A stretch of DNA of 64,000 bases from Paracoccus methylovorus. GTDB taxonomy: Bacteria; Pseudomonadota; Alphaproteobacteria; Rhodobacterales; Rhodobacteraceae. The notes beneath the pieces are model-generated. The model was not told the origin of the DNA and did not search any database. It worked only from the letters and a program-made list of their open reading frames with translations. The position numbers were made by a program, and so were the translations under genes. The stretch lies in contig NZ_CP070368.1 in the NCBI RefSeq assembly GCF_016919705.1, forward strand, positions 1,922,001 through 1,986,000, in the 5' to 3' direction. This document shows positions 52,862-62,877 of this stretch, piece after piece (the stretch's first letter is position 1; each line of letters starts with the position of its first letter).

Positions 52862-53178
52862 AACGCCGTGTAAAGCGTGGCCATCCCGCTGAGGATGGCC
52901 GCCAGCACGTTGCGCGTCGTCACCCCCACTGCCACTGCCACAGCCGCCGCGATCATCCGCGCCGGGTCGGGTGCACCTTGCGTCGCAGCCGGCCAGACCA
53001 CCAGCGGCGCCACGATCGCCGGCAGCACTCCAACCGCCGTATAGCGCAAAAGCCGCTGGGCCCAGAGCGGCATCGGCCGGTTGCCGAATGCCCCAAGAAA
53101 GGACCAGCGCAGCCCATAGGTCCCCAGCGCTATCGCCAGGATGATCAGCCAGATCGTAGCAGTGCTGTATCCGGTCAT
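52846..53178 (-). CDS. azlD: AzlD-family branched-chain amino-acid transport protein
   Basis: A 110-residue protein with four TM segments (IWLIILAIALGTYGLRWSFLG, LLRYTAVGVLPAIVAPLVVWP and two more), the AzlD fold. It pairs with AzlC to export branched-chain amino acids or analogues. The ATG at 53178 overlaps the AzlC stop (ATGA). Confidence 0.88.
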   Translation of the reverse strand: MTGYSTATIWLIILAIALGTYGLRWSFLGAFGNRPMPLWAQRLLRYTAVGVLPAIVAPLVVWPAATQGAPDPARMIAAAVAVAVGVTTRNVLAAILSGMATLYTAFYFIT

Positions 53179-53951
53179 ATGCGAGCCCTGTTGCGACGTT
53201 CCATCAACACTTCGACCCCCGCCCCGGTCAGCATCGCCAGAGGCGCGGTCACGAACAGCCCCAGCCCCGAGGGCAGGAATGCAAAGACCAGCGACCCCAC
53301 GACTGCCACCAGCGCCGCCGCAACATGCGCCGGACTGCGCAGCATCGGCGCGATCAGCGCCAGAAATGTGATCGGCATGGCGAAATCCAGCGCCCAGTCC
53401 TCGGGGATCGCTTTGCCCAGCCAGACGCCCAGCAGCGTGGCCACCAGCCATGGCGGGCAGGTGGCAAGCACCGCGCCCAGAAAATAGCCGACCCGCTGTT
53501 CAAGGCTAAGCCGCGGGTGCTTTTCATAGTGCTGGATCGCCAGCGCATAGGTCTGGTCGATCAGCACATAGGCGATCCAGGCCCGGTCGCGCGGCTTGGC
53601 CCTGCCCAGCCACGGCACCAGCGAGGCCGAATACATCGCCATGCGCAGGTTCACCGCGATGGCCGAAACGATGACCACCAGCGCCGGGGCGTGATCGGTC
53701 ATAAGTTGCACCGCCGTAAACTGCGAGGCCCCGGCCAGCACCAGCACGGTGAAGCCCAGGATCTCTGGCAGATCCAGCCCAGCCTCTGCGGCAACCACGC
53801 CGAACAGCATCCCAAAGGGCACGATTACCAGGATAAAGGACAGAGCCTGCAAAAAGCCATGCCGCACACATTGTGCCGGGCTGCGCTGCAGGGCGCGGCT
53901 CTGTTCGGGGGTCGGTCGGGGATGGGCCGAATGCTCGGCTTGCGCGGACAT
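53175..53951 (-). CDS. azlC: AzlC-family branched-chain amino-acid exporter
   Basis: A 258-residue membrane protein with the AzlC signature VPFGMLFGVVAAEAGL, followed by VLAGASQFTAVQLM and NLRMAMYSASLVPWLG. About eight TM helices. The start is uncertain: the ATG at 53951 gives a natural length but has no visible Shine-Dalgarno, and the frame is open to 53999. With AzlD it forms a two-component exporter. Confidence 0.88.
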   Translation of the reverse strand: MSAQAEHSAHPRPTPEQSRALQRSPAQCVRHGFLQALSFILVIVPFGMLFGVVAAEAGLDLPEILGFTVLVLAGASQFTAVQLMTDHAPALVVIVSAIAVNLRMAMYSASLVPWLGRAKPRDRAWIAYVLIDQTYALAIQHYEKHPRLSLEQRVGYFLGAVLATCPPWLVATLLGVWLGKAIPEDWALDFAMPITFLALIAPMLRSPAHVAAALVAVVGSLVFAFLPSGLGLFVTAPLAMLTGAGVEVLMERRNRARI

Positions 53952-54025
53952 GGTGAAAATGGCTCGTAATACGGATATGGCTGGCGGCACATTGGCCAAA
54001 ACCGCGACCCGTTACAAGGAGCCTC

Positions 54026-54613
54026 ATGTCCGCAACTCTGCCCCCACCCTGCATCCTGCACGGCATCCCGCCCGAACTGCATGGGGCGGCGGCGGCGCTG
54101 TTCTGGCGGCATTTCGGCGCACAGATCCTGCCCTTACCGGTCGGGGCGCGGCGCGGCGTGGCGCTGATCCGCGCCGCCATGCAACCGCAACGGGCGCTGG
54201 TGGCGGTATCGCCCTCGGGGCGGCTTGTGGGGATGGCCGGCCTGCGCGACGCGACAGGCGGCTTTCTGGAGCCCGGCACCGACAGCTTTGTCACGGTCTG
54301 GGGTCCGCTGCAGGGGCGGCTGCATCATCTGGCGACAGGGCTTTTTCGGCCCGGGGCCGAAACTGCGGACCTTGTGCTGGACGGAATCGCCGTGCATTTG
54401 CAATACCGTCGGCAGGGCATCGCGCGGGCGCTGATTACCGCCGCCACCACCCATGCCCGCCAGCTTGGCCACCCGGCCCTGCTTGCCGAGGTCGAGGCCC
54501 GAAATCATGGTGCTCTGGCAGCATGGCAAGCGATGGGCTTTCAGCCGCAAGCCCGTCAAAGACTGGGCTGGCCGTGGTCCGCGCCTGCCCATGTGCTGCG
54601 CCTGACGGCTTAG
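54026..54613 (+). CDS. GNAT-family N-acetyltransferase
   Basis: A 195-residue GNAT protein. The acetyl-CoA-binding motif is VHLQYRRQGIARALITAATTHARQLG (R/Q-x-x-G-x-G/A form), followed by LLAEVEARNHGALAAWQAMGF. Substrate unknown. It is divergent from azlC and overlaps the next, convergent gene by 4 bases. Confidence 0.85.
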   Translation: MSATLPPPCILHGIPPELHGAAAALFWRHFGAQILPLPVGARRGVALIRAAMQPQRALVAVSPSGRLVGMAGLRDATGGFLEPGTDSFVTVWGPLQGRLHHLATGLFRPGAETADLVLDGIAVHLQYRRQGIARALITAATTHARQLGHPALLAEVEARNHGALAAWQAMGFQPQARQRLGWPWSAPAHVLRLTA

Positions 54614-55566
54614 CGCAGCGTCTCGTCACCATCGTCGGTTTGCGCGTCCGCACGACCCAGCATGCCCGTCACCTGCGCCAGCAGCACATATGCCCGGCCC
54701 GAGCGGGTCTCGGCCAGCGCGGCCAGCAATTGCGGATCGCCGTTGTCCTGTGCCTTGCGACTTAGCAACCGGTCGAAGTGGCGCAGGAAATGATGTGCGA
54801 CATCGCGAAACACCTCATCGCCGCGCAGCATCGCCCCGGCACTGGCCAAGGCGGTCTCGTCGCGAATCACCGCCAGCGCGGCGACCGATTCGCCGCGCGC
54901 ACCTTCGGCAAAGCGGCGCCACAGGGCGGGGTCGGTCTGGGGGACCGCAAGCTCATCCATGTAAACGCCCTGCCCGGCCAGCAAGGTGACCACATCCTGC
55001 GCGGCCCGGATCAGACGCGCCATGCCCGGATCGGCCAGCGCCAGCCGCAGGCAGCGAATCGCCTCTCGGTCCTCGGGTCCGTCGGGAAAGTTCAGGGCAT
55101 AGAACAGCTCGGTGGCGGTCAGTTCGGTCGCGGGCGGCGAATCAAGCTCCAGCGTGGCCTGCCGTGTATCCGCCGTCGGACGCGGCGCGGGCGGAAGCGG
55201 GCTACGCGGGACTGCGGCGGCGGCTGGGTGCGGGGTCGCACGCGGCTCGATCACCGCCTCGGGCTGCGACGCGGGATCATGCTCTTGCATCCGGGTCAGC
55301 ATGGCGCGCAGGTCTTCGGCCTCTTGGCGCAGCGAAAGCAGGCTGCGCGCGGACCAGACAGCCAGCCAGATCAACGCCAGAGGCAACAGCACGCCCACCA
55401 GCCAGACAATCCAGCCGGCCGCACCCTGCCCTTCGCCCTCGGGCCCGAAAAACGCGAAAAGCCCAACCAGCGCCAACCACGCCAGGCTGACTGCCGCGCC
55501 GATCGTCAGCAAACGGTCGCGGGACTGTTCGACAGCCAGCCGGCGCAGCGGATCAAGCGAACTCAT
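54610..55566 (-). CDS. Conserved membrane hypothetical protein
   Basis: A 318-residue protein with two N-terminal TM helices (about 20-40 and 50-72), then a short coiled segment (LRQEAEDLRAMLTRMQEH), a Pro/Ala-rich linker and a helical C-terminal domain (about 140-300). I know it only as a conserved hypothetical of Rhodobacteraceae next to greA. Function unknown. Confidence 0.75.
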   Translation of the reverse strand: MSSLDPLRRLAVEQSRDRLLTIGAAVSLAWLALVGLFAFFGPEGEGQGAAGWIVWLVGVLLPLALIWLAVWSARSLLSLRQEAEDLRAMLTRMQEHDPASQPEAVIEPRATPHPAAAAVPRSPLPPAPRPTADTRQATLELDSPPATELTATELFYALNFPDGPEDREAIRCLRLALADPGMARLIRAAQDVVTLLAGQGVYMDELAVPQTDPALWRRFAEGARGESVAALAVIRDETALASAGAMLRGDEVFRDVAHHFLRHFDRLLSRKAQDNGDPQLLAALAETRSGRAYVLLAQVTGMLGRADAQTDDGDETLR

Positions 55567-55584
55567 GCGCCCAGCCCTACCCGG

Positions 55585-56055
55585 TCAGACATAGCGGATC
55601 GAGATGATCTCATAGGATTTTCCACCCCCCGGCGTCACCACTTCGACGCTGTCGCCTTCGTCCTTGCCGATCAGGGCGCGCGCCAAGGGCGAGCGGATGT
55701 TCAGCAACCCGCGTTCCAGATCGGCCTCGGCCTCGCCGACGATCTGATAGGTCCGTTCACCTTCGGTATCTTCGTCAAGCAGAGTAACGGTGGCGCCGAA
55801 CTTGATGCTGCCGTTCAGCTTTGCCGGATCGATGACCTCGGCCCGGGAAATGATCATCTCCAGCTCTTTGATACGGCCTTCGACGAAGCTCTGCTTTTCC
55901 CGCGCGGCATGGTATTCGGCATTTTCCGACAAATCGCCATGCTCGCGCGCCTCGGCGATGGCACGGATCACCGCCGGACGCTGGACAGAGCGCAGTTCGC
56001 GCAGTTCCTCGTCCAACTGGTCATAGCCCGCGCGGGTCATCGGTATCTTTTCCAT
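55585..56055 (-). CDS. greA: Transcription elongation factor GreA
   Basis: A 156-residue GreA. The N-terminal coiled coil ([21 protein letters not shown] to [22 protein letters not shown], with the acidic tip DLSENAEY) reaches into the RNA polymerase channel to stimulate cleavage of backtracked RNA. The C-terminal FKBP-like domain ends [18 protein letters not shown]. The ATG at 56055 has GGAAGGA upstream. Confidence 0.96.
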   Translation of the reverse strand: MEKIPMTRAGYDQLDEELRELRSVQRPAVIRAIAEAREHGDLSENAEYHAAREKQSFVEGRIKELEMIISRAEVIDPAKLNGSIKFGATVTLLDEDTEGERTYQIVGEAEADLERGLLNIRSPLARALIGKDEGDSVEVVTPGGGKSYEIISIRYV

Positions 56056-56333
56056 TCCAGTCCTTCCGGTCGCAACCGTGCGACGCCAATCAACGCGAAA
56101 CAAGGTGTTGGAACGCCCCCGACCATTGGCCAGGGGCGCCCGCTGAAAATCCGAAAAGCATCGTGGCGCGATCCGGTCCCTGTTTCAAGTCCCGCCGAAT
56201 AGGATCCGCAACAGCCCGCCGACAAAACGTCGCGAGTTGATTATCGTGCGTCGCGTTACGATTGCCCGCAAGAATATTACGCGCTAGGTCTTGCGCGCGA
56301 ATTGTCGAGCTAGGGAAAGTTGGGGGCCAAGCC

Positions 56334-57980
56334 ATGTCCGGAATTGAGCGCGAGTCGATGGAATACGACGTGGTTATCGTCGGCGGGGGTCCCAGCGGGC
56401 TGTCGGCGGCGATCCGGTTGAAGCAGGTCAACCCCGAGCTTTCGGTGGTGCTGCTGGAAAAGGGCTCCGAGATCGGCGCGCATATCCTGTCAGGCGCGGT
56501 GCTGGACACCTCGGGCCTCGACCGGCTGATCCCGGACTGGAAGGACAAGGGCGCCCCGATCACCACCAAGGTCACCTCGGACAACTTTTACCTGCTCGGC
56601 CCGCATGGCCAGATCCGGGTCCCGAACTGGCCCATGCCGCCGCTGATGTCGAACCACGGCAAATATATCGTCTCCATGGGCAATGTCTGTCGCTGGCTGG
56701 CCGAACAGGCCGAGGCGCTGGAGGTCGAGATCTTCCCCGGCATGGCCTGCTCGCAACTGGTCTACGAGGGCGACCGCGTCGCCGGCGTCGTGGCCGGCGA
56801 GATGGGGCTGAACGCCGATGGCACCCCCGGCCCGGCCTATGAGCCCGGCATGGAACTGCGCGGCAAATACGTCTTCATCGCCGAAGGCGTGCGCGGCTCG
56901 CTGGCCAAGGAGCTGATCGGCAAATACGATCTCTCGGCCGGCGTTGATCCGCAGAAATTCGGCCTCGGCATGAAAGAGATCTGGGAAATCGACCCCGCCA
57001 AGGCCCGCCCCGGCACGGTGACGCATACCATGGGCTGGCCCTTGGGCAAGAATGCCGGCGGCGGCAGCTTCATCTATCATCTGGAAGGAAATCAGGTGCT
57101 TGTCGGCTTTGTCGTGCACCTGAACTATGCCAATCCCCACGTTTACCCCTATATGGAGTTCCAGCGCTTCAAGCATCATCCGCTGGTCGCCGAACTGCTG
57201 GAGGGCGGCAAGCGCGTGGCTTACGGCGCAAGGGCGATCTCAGAGGGCGGCTGGCAGTCGATCCCCAGGCTTTCGGTGCCGGGCGCGGTGCTCTTGGGCT
57301 GCTCGGCCGGGCTGGTGAACGTGCCGCGCATCAAGGGCAATCATAACGCCATGCTGTCGGGCATCGCGGCGGCCGAGGCGGCGGCGGCGGCCATCGCCGC
57401 GGGCCGCGAGGGCGACGAGCTTGCCGATTACGAGGCCGATGTGCGCAGCGGTCCCATCGCCCGCGACCTGAAGCCGGTGCGCAACGTCAAGCCGCTGTGG
57501 TCCAAGCTGGGCCTGACCGCCAGCCTGATGCTGGGCGGCATGGACATGTGGGTGGCGAACCTGACCGGGTGGAACCCGCTAGGCACTTGGAAACACGGCA
57601 AATCCGACGCCGCGGCCACCGGCAAGGCCGCCGATTTCAAACCCATCGACTATCCCAAACCCGACGGCAAGCTCAGCTTCGACCGGCTGACCAACGTGGC
57701 GTTTTCCTTTACCAACCACGAGGAAAGCCAGCCTTGCCACCTGAAGCTGAAGGACCCCTCGATCCCGATCGCGGTGAACCTGCCGCTTTATGCCGAGCCG
57801 GCGCAGCGTTACTGCCCGGCCGGGGTCTATGAGGTGTTGGAAACGCCTGAGGGGCCGAAGTTCCAGATCAACTTCCAGAACTGCGTCCACTGCAAGACCT
57901 GCGACATCAAGGACCCCAGCCAGAACATCAACTGGACAACCCCGCAGGGCGGCGATGGGCCAAACTACCCGAATATGTGA
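56334..57980 (+). CDS. Electron transfer flavoprotein-ubiquinone oxidoreductase
   Basis: A 548-residue ETF-QO. FAD motif VVIVGGGPSGLSAAIRL near the N-terminus; ubiquinone-binding and membrane-contacting segments in the middle; a C-terminal 4Fe-4S domain with YCPAGVYEV and CVHCKTCDIKDPSQNI, ending GPNYPNM. It passes electrons from acyl-CoA dehydrogenases through ETF to the quinone pool at the inner membrane. The ATG at 56334 follows a GGGGG site. Confidence 0.96.
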   Translation: MSGIERESMEYDVVIVGGGPSGLSAAIRLKQVNPELSVVLLEKGSEIGAHILSGAVLDTSGLDRLIPDWKDKGAPITTKVTSDNFYLLGPHGQIRVPNWPMPPLMSNHGKYIVSMGNVCRWLAEQAEALEVEIFPGMACSQLVYEGDRVAGVVAGEMGLNADGTPGPAYEPGMELRGKYVFIAEGVRGSLAKELIGKYDLSAGVDPQKFGLGMKEIWEIDPAKARPGTVTHTMGWPLGKNAGGGSFIYHLEGNQVLVGFVVHLNYANPHVYPYMEFQRFKHHPLVAELLEGGKRVAYGARAISEGGWQSIPRLSVPGAVLLGCSAGLVNVPRIKGNHNAMLSGIAAAEAAAAAIAAGREGDELADYEADVRSGPIARDLKPVRNVKPLWSKLGLTASLMLGGMDMWVANLTGWNPLGTWKHGKSDAAATGKAADFKPIDYPKPDGKLSFDRLTNVAFSFTNHEESQPCHLKLKDPSIPIAVNLPLYAEPAQRYCPAGVYEVLETPEGPKFQINFQNCVHCKTCDIKDPSQNINWTTPQGGDGPNYPNM

Positions 57981-59926
57981 TCGCGCTGGCCGGCGCCGCC
58001 CCGGTCGCAGCGTTGCCCAATGGCGCCGCGCCGGCTAGGGTCGCGGCGCAAATCGCCAAGACATGGGCCCAAGTCGTGACCACAAGATTGCTCCCGCTGG
58101 CGCTGATCGCGCTGACCGCCGCGCCGCTGCCGATGCCTCTGGGCGTAGCCATGGCCGCACCCTCGCTTGCGCAGGCAGAAACGCCCGACGCCCCGCACAG
58201 CGAGCGGCCGGCGCATCGCCCGGACGAAGTGGCGCCCGACGTGCGCGGACTGTCCGGCCCCTACCTGGCCGGACGGCTGGCCGCCATCCAGAACGACTTT
58301 TCCACCGCCGCACGGTATTACCTGCAGGCGTTGGCCCATGACGACAGCGATGCCTTTCTGCAAGACAGCGCCCTCGTCGCGCTGATCGCTGCCGGAGAGA
58401 TGGAGCGCGCCACCGCACTGGCCGGCACCATGTCCGATCAGGGTCGCGCCACCGAACTCGCGCGGCTGGTACAGCGCGCCGAGCTGGCCCACGCCGGACG
58501 CTGGGATGCGCTGATCGAGTCCATCGACACCGCCCCCTCGCCCGAGGACGATGCCGGCACCCCCGGCGGCGGCATGCTGATCGACGGCATGATGCGCGCA
58601 TGGGCGCTGCTGGGTGCCGGAAAGGCCGGCGAATCACTGACCGCCTTCAAGAAGCTGGCCGAATTGCGCGGGGCGGCGCCGATGGTGAATTATCACCTGG
58701 CGCTTGCCAAGGCGCGGGTCGGCGATTTCGAAGGCGCGGAACTGTTGCTGGCCGATCCGGCCACGGGCGCGCATATCCTGGGCATCATCGCCCGCGCGCA
58801 GGTGCTGTCGCAACTCGAACGCAACAAGGACGCACTCGCCATGCTCGAGGCGACGCCCGGCCTGACCGAAGAGCCCTATCTTGTCGCGCTGCGCGACCGC
58901 ATGGCGCGGGGCGAAACCTTGCCCTTCGATTCGCTGCGCGGACCGGCAGATGGCATGGCGCAGGTGTTCCTGACCTTCGCCTCGGTTCTGGCCACCAACG
59001 ATGATCCCGATCCGCTGGCGCTGATCCATGCCCGTCTGGCCGAATATCTGGCCCCCCAACTGGGCGAGGCGCGTCTGTTGGCAGCGCAATTGTTGCAGGA
59101 TTTCGGTCAGTTCGACCTGGCCGAACATGAATTCGAAGCCCTCCGCCAGCTTGGCGACATGCGCCCCGTCGCCGAGCTGACGCGCATCGACGCGCTGGCC
59201 CGCGCCGAACGGCTGCCGGACGCCGAAAAAGCCGCGCTGGCGCTGACCGACGCCCATCCCGAACTGGCCCAGGGCTGGATCGCGCTTGGCGACATGCTGC
59301 GCCAGCAGGACAAGTTCAGCGAGGCGGTGCCGGCTTACGACAAGGCGCTGAACCTGATCGCCGACGGAAATGCCGAAGCGCGCTGGTTCCCGCTTTATGC
59401 CCGTGGCATCGCGCTGGAAAGATCGGGACAATTTGCCAAGGCCGAAGCGGATTTTCGCGCCGCCCTCGCAATCCGTCCGGATTCCGCGCAGGTGCTGAAC
59501 TATCTGGGTTACAGTCTGGTGGACCGCAACGAAAAGCTGGACGAAGCACTGGGACTGATCCAGCGCGCGGTCGAACTGCGTCCCGATGACGGCTATATCC
59601 TCGACTCGCTGGCCTGGGCCTATTTCCGCCTCAACCGCTACCCCGAGGCCGTGGCGCCGATGGAACGCGCAGTGGCGGCCATGGCCAGCGATTCGCTGGT
59701 CAACGACCATATGGGCGACATCTACTGGATGGTTGGTCGCAAGCGCGAAGCCGAAATCCAATGGCACCGCGCCCTGTCGCTGAAGCCAGAAACCGAGGAA
59801 GAGGCGCACCGTATCCGCACCAAGCTGGAACGCGGCCTCGATGCGGTGCTTGAGGAAGAAAAGGCCAATGGCGGCAAATTGCCCCCGCCGCCGGAGCCGG
59901 AACAAGAACCGGCCAAGGTCGACTGA
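57977..59926 (+). CDS. Tetratricopeptide-repeat protein, exported
   Basis: A 649-residue TPR protein. An N-terminal hydrophobic stretch (LLPLALIALTAAPLPM) and AAPSLAQAE look like an export signal. TPR-like helices run from about residue 95 to 600 (for example ALGLIQRAVELRPDDGYILDSLAWAYFRLNRYPEAVAPM). It resembles YbgF/BamD-like or O-linked GlcNAc transferase-type TPR proteins conserved in Rhodobacteraceae. The GTG at 57977 overlaps the ETF-QO stop (GTGA), but a start closer to the signal is possible. Confidence 0.8.
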   Translation: MIALAGAAPVAALPNGAAPARVAAQIAKTWAQVVTTRLLPLALIALTAAPLPMPLGVAMAAPSLAQAETPDAPHSERPAHRPDEVAPDVRGLSGPYLAGRLAAIQNDFSTAARYYLQALAHDDSDAFLQDSALVALIAAGEMERATALAGTMSDQGRATELARLVQRAELAHAGRWDALIESIDTAPSPEDDAGTPGGGMLIDGMMRAWALLGAGKAGESLTAFKKLAELRGAAPMVNYHLALAKARVGDFEGAELLLADPATGAHILGIIARAQVLSQLERNKDALAMLEATPGLTEEPYLVALRDRMARGETLPFDSLRGPADGMAQVFLTFASVLATNDDPDPLALIHARLAEYLAPQLGEARLLAAQLLQDFGQFDLAEHEFEALRQLGDMRPVAELTRIDALARAERLPDAEKAALALTDAHPELAQGWIALGDMLRQQDKFSEAVPAYDKALNLIADGNAEARWFPLYARGIALERSGQFAKAEADFRAALAIRPDSAQVLNYLGYSLVDRNEKLDEALGLIQRAVELRPDDGYILDSLAWAYFRLNRYPEAVAPMERAVAAMASDSLVNDHMGDIYWMVGRKREAEIQWHRALSLKPETEEEAHRIRTKLERGLDAVLEEEKANGGKLPPPPEPEQEPAKVD

Positions 59927-59929
59927 GCC

Positions 59930-60751
59930 ATGCCCCTGCCACGGCGCGAAGCCGCGCCCGCCAAGCTGAACCTGACCCTGCACGTGACCGGCCGCCGCCC
60001 CGACGGCTATCACCTTCTCGATTCGCTGGTGGTGTTTCTGGAACTTGGCGACGTCGTGACCGTGACCCCGGGCCCCTTGTCGCTTAGCCTGACGGGCCCT
60101 TTCGCCCAAGGGTTGGCGGCCGAACCGAACAATCTCTGCCTGCGAGCCGCCCGGCTGGCGGAACGCGATGTGCGGATCACGCTGGAAAAGAACCTGCCGG
60201 TGGCTTCGGGCATCGGCGGCGGCTCGGCCGATGCGGCCGCCGTGCTGCGTGCGCTCGACGCCCAGCCCGACCGGCTGGAGACGCTGGGCGCCGATGTCCC
60301 CGCCTGTCTGGCCAGCCACCCGGTGCGGATGCAAGGTCTGGGAGAGATTCTGGCGCCGCTGCCGCCCCTGCCCGAACTGCACGTGCTGCTGGTCAATCCC
60401 GGCCACAGCCTGCCGACGCCGGATGTATTCAACGCTTTGGAACGGCGCGACAACCCGCCCATGCCTGACCGCCTGCCCGGTTTTCCCGACACCCACGCGC
60501 TGATCGGCTTTCTGCAAGAATGCCGCAACGATCTCGAGGCGCCGGCCATCCGCCTGATGCCTGAAATCGCCGACTGCCTTGCCGCGATCCGCGCGGCAGG
60601 TGCCACGCTGACCCGTATGTCGGGCTCGGGTGCGACCTGCTTCGGGCTGTTCACCGACGCGGACAGGGCCAAGGCCGCCCGCGACCGCATCGCCAGCGCA
60701 GCACCCGGCTGGTGGGTGGCTGCATCTGGACTTGCGCCCGCAAAGCTCTAA
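59930..60751 (+). CDS. ispE: 4-Diphosphocytidyl-2-C-methyl-D-erythritol kinase
   Basis: A 273-residue GHMP kinase. N-terminal [26 protein letters not shown] and the ATP loop [19 protein letters not shown] identify IspE, which phosphorylates CDP-methylerythritol in the non-mevalonate isoprenoid route. The C-terminal [12 protein letters not shown] motif is also present. It starts 3 bases after the TPR gene stop. Confidence 0.95.
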   Translation: MPLPRREAAPAKLNLTLHVTGRRPDGYHLLDSLVVFLELGDVVTVTPGPLSLSLTGPFAQGLAAEPNNLCLRAARLAERDVRITLEKNLPVASGIGGGSADAAAVLRALDAQPDRLETLGADVPACLASHPVRMQGLGEILAPLPPLPELHVLLVNPGHSLPTPDVFNALERRDNPPMPDRLPGFPDTHALIGFLQECRNDLEAPAIRLMPEIADCLAAIRAAGATLTRMSGSGATCFGLFTDADRAKAARDRIASAAPGWWVAASGLAPAKL

Positions 60752-60780
60752 CCTGCCGCCAAATCCAAAAGGGGGAAACC

Positions 60781-61515
60781 ATGCTGCGCCTCGGCGTCAA
60801 CATCGATCACGTCGCCACCATCCGCAACGCCCGCGGCACGCCCTGGCCCGACCCGTTGCGCGCGGCGAAACTGGCCGAAGAGGCAGGCGCCGACGGCATC
60901 ACCGCCCATCTGCGCGAAGATCGCCGCCATATCTCGGACCACGACATCGACCGTCTGATGGCCGAACTGCATTTGCCGCTGAACCTGGAAATGGCCGCAA
61001 CACCGGAAATGCAGGCCATTGCCCTGCGCCACCGTCCGCATGCCGTCTGCATCGTCCCCGAAAAGCGCGAAGAACGCACGACTGAGGGCGGGCTGGACGT
61101 GGCCGGCAACGAAGCCTTCCTCGCAGATTTCATCGCGCCCCTGCGCAACGCGGGCTGCCGCGTCTCGCTGTTCATCGGCCATGAGGCCCGGCAGATCGAG
61201 GCCGCCGCACGTATCGGCGCGGCGGTGGTCGAACTGCACACCGGCGCCTATTGCGACTTCGATACCGAGGGCCGCCCGGCCGAACGCGACCTGGAACTCG
61301 AAGCGCTGCGCAAGGCCGCCGCACAGGCGCATCTTCTGGGGCTCGAGGTTCATGCCGGCCACGGCCTGACCTTCGACACGGTGGGTCCCATCGCCGCCAT
61401 CCCCGAACTGCGCGAACTGAACATCGGCCACTTCCTGATCGCCGAATCGGTCTTTCTCGGCCTCGGCCCCGCAATCCGCGAAATGCGCAGCCGGATGGAT
61501 GTGGCGCCCGGCTGA
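60781..61515 (+). CDS. pdxJ: Pyridoxine 5'-phosphate synthase
   Basis: A 244-residue Pdx[43 protein letters not shown] and [11 protein letters not shown] are family signatures. It condenses 1-deoxyxylulose-5-phosphate with 3-amino-2-oxopropyl phosphate in vitamin B6 synthesis. AGGGGGA precedes the ATG at 60781. Confidence 0.96.
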   Translation: MLRLGVNIDHVATIRNARGTPWPDPLRAAKLAEEAGADGITAHLREDRRHISDHDIDRLMAELHLPLNLEMAATPEMQAIALRHRPHAVCIVPEKREERTTEGGLDVAGNEAFLADFIAPLRNAGCRVSLFIGHEARQIEAAARIGAAVVELHTGAYCDFDTEGRPAERDLELEALRKAAAQAHLLGLEVHAGHGLTFDTVGPIAAIPELRELNIGHFLIAESVFLGLGPAIREMRSRMDVAPG

Positions 61516-61563
61516 CTTCTTCGTTGTCCAAATACCCATATAACGACAGGACCAATCAGGCGC

Positions 61564-61983
61564 ATGATTCTCGGCATAGGCTCGGATCTTTGCAACATCG
61601 ACCGGATCGCGGGCGTGCTTGCCCGCCACGGCGACCGCTTTCGCCGCCGCGTCTTCACCGAGACCGAACTGGCGCTGGCGGCCCGCCGCCGGCACGAGGC
61701 CGCGACGCTGGCCAAACGCTGGGCCGCGAAAGAGGCCTGCTCCAAGGCGCTGGGAACCGGCCTCGCCATGGGAATCGCATGGCGCGACATGGCGGTCAAA
61801 AACCTGCGCACCGGCCAGCCAACCATGGAACTGACCGGCTGGGCGGCGCAGCGACTGGCCGAAATGACGCCGCCCGGACACAGCGCCCGGGTGTATGTGA
61901 CGCTGACCGACGACCACCCCTGGGCGCAGGCCTTCGTGGTGATCGAAGCGCTTGCCGACGACGCGTGGGCCGGCACGACTTGA
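61564..61983 (+). CDS. acpS: Holo-[acyl-carrier-protein] synthase
   Basis: A 139-residue Acp[20 protein letters not shown] (Asp8 metal ligand) and [17 protein letters not shown] (Glu ligand) are the standard motifs. It transfers phosphopantetheine from CoA to acyl carrier protein. Order pdxJ-acpS-lepB-rnc-era is typical of Rhodobacteraceae. Confidence 0.95.
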   Translation: MILGIGSDLCNIDRIAGVLARHGDRFRRRVFTETELALAARRRHEAATLAKRWAAKEACSKALGTGLAMGIAWRDMAVKNLRTGQPTMELTGWAAQRLAEMTPPGHSARVYVTLTDDHPWAQAFVVIEALADDAWAGTT

Positions 61984-62042
61984 CTTTGCCGCCCGCCGCA
62001 CCCCATGAACGCGCGGACTTGCCGATGAAGGGAATGGCATAA

Positions 62043-62834
62043 ATGGCCAAAAGCGAAGCCCGCAAGGATGGGGGCATCTGGGAAACCGTCAAGACCATTT
62101 TCTGGGCGTTGGTGATCGCAGGCGTGTTCCGCACCCTGTTTTTCCAGCCGTTCTGGATTCCTTCCGGCAGCATGAAGGACACGCTGCTGATCGGCGACTT
62201 CCTGTTCGTGAACAAGATGGCCTATGGCTATTCGCAGGTGTCCTGTCCCTTCTCGATGTGCCCGATCCAAGGTCGCATCCTGGGCTCGGACCCCGAGCGC
62301 GGCGATGTGGTGGTCTTTCGCCACCCGACGCGGGGCGACGATTTCATCAAGCGGGTGATCGGCCTGCCCGGCGACCGCGTCCAGATGAAGAACGGCGTGC
62401 TCTGGATCAACGGGCAAGAGGTGCCGCAGCAGCCCGCCGGCACCTTTACCGAACCCTATGCACCGCAGGGACCGCAGCAAACCCTGCCGAAATGCCGCAA
62501 TGAGCCGGTGCCGCAGGGCGGGCTTTGCGAAAAGGACCGCTATACCGAAACGCTGCCGAACGGCGTGGCGCATGACGTGCTGAACATCTTTGACAACGGC
62601 CCGGGCGACAACACCGCCGAATTCACCGTGCCCGAGGGCAACTTTTTCTTCCTCGGCGACAACCGCGACAATTCGGGCGACTCGCGTTGGCCCGCGGCTG
62701 TGGGCGGCGTCGGCATGGTGCCTGCGGAATACCTGATCGGGCGTGCCGATCGCATCATGTTCTCGTCGGCCGGCAAATCGCTGCTCTATTTCTGGACCTG
62801 GCGGGCGGATCGTTTCTTCAAGGCCGTGAACTAG
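62043..62834 (+). CDS. lepB: Signal peptidase I
   Basis: A 263-residue LepB. One TM helix ([16 protein letters not shown]) precedes the catalytic Ser43 ([15 protein letters not shown]); the general base is Lys103 ([14 protein letters not shown]). The last box is [14 protein letters not shown]. It removes signal peptides on the outer face of the inner membrane. Three Cys occur in the insertion (SCPFSMCP and CRNE), common in this group. Confidence 0.96.
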   Translation: MAKSEARKDGGIWETVKTIFWALVIAGVFRTLFFQPFWIPSGSMKDTLLIGDFLFVNKMAYGYSQVSCPFSMCPIQGRILGSDPERGDVVVFRHPTRGDDFIKRVIGLPGDRVQMKNGVLWINGQEVPQQPAGTFTEPYAPQGPQQTLPKCRNEPVPQGGLCEKDRYTETLPNGVAHDVLNIFDNGPGDNTAEFTVPEGNFFFLGDNRDNSGDSRWPAAVGGVGMVPAEYLIGRADRIMFSSAGKSLLYFWTWRADRFFKAVN

Positions 62835-62842
62835 GGATGAAT

Positions 62843-62867
62843 TGCCGCGGCACCCCCTGCCGTGGCA
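62843..62867 (+). promoter_or_regulatory. Strong hairpin in the rnc leader
   Basis: TGCCGCGGCA (62843-62852) pairs with TGCCGTGGCA (62858-62867) over ten base pairs (one G-U) with a five-C loop. It ends 10 bases before the rnc ATG and overlaps the start of the AGGA ribosome-binding site. A double-stranded leader that RNase III could cut or that limits translation is plausible. Confidence 0.5.
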
Positions 62868-62877
62868 GGATCGGTAC

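Noticed and set aside
58634..60517. 627-codon minus-strand frame opposite the TPR and ispE genes
   Set aside because: Both plus-strand genes are clearly real; the antisense frame is a GC artefact.
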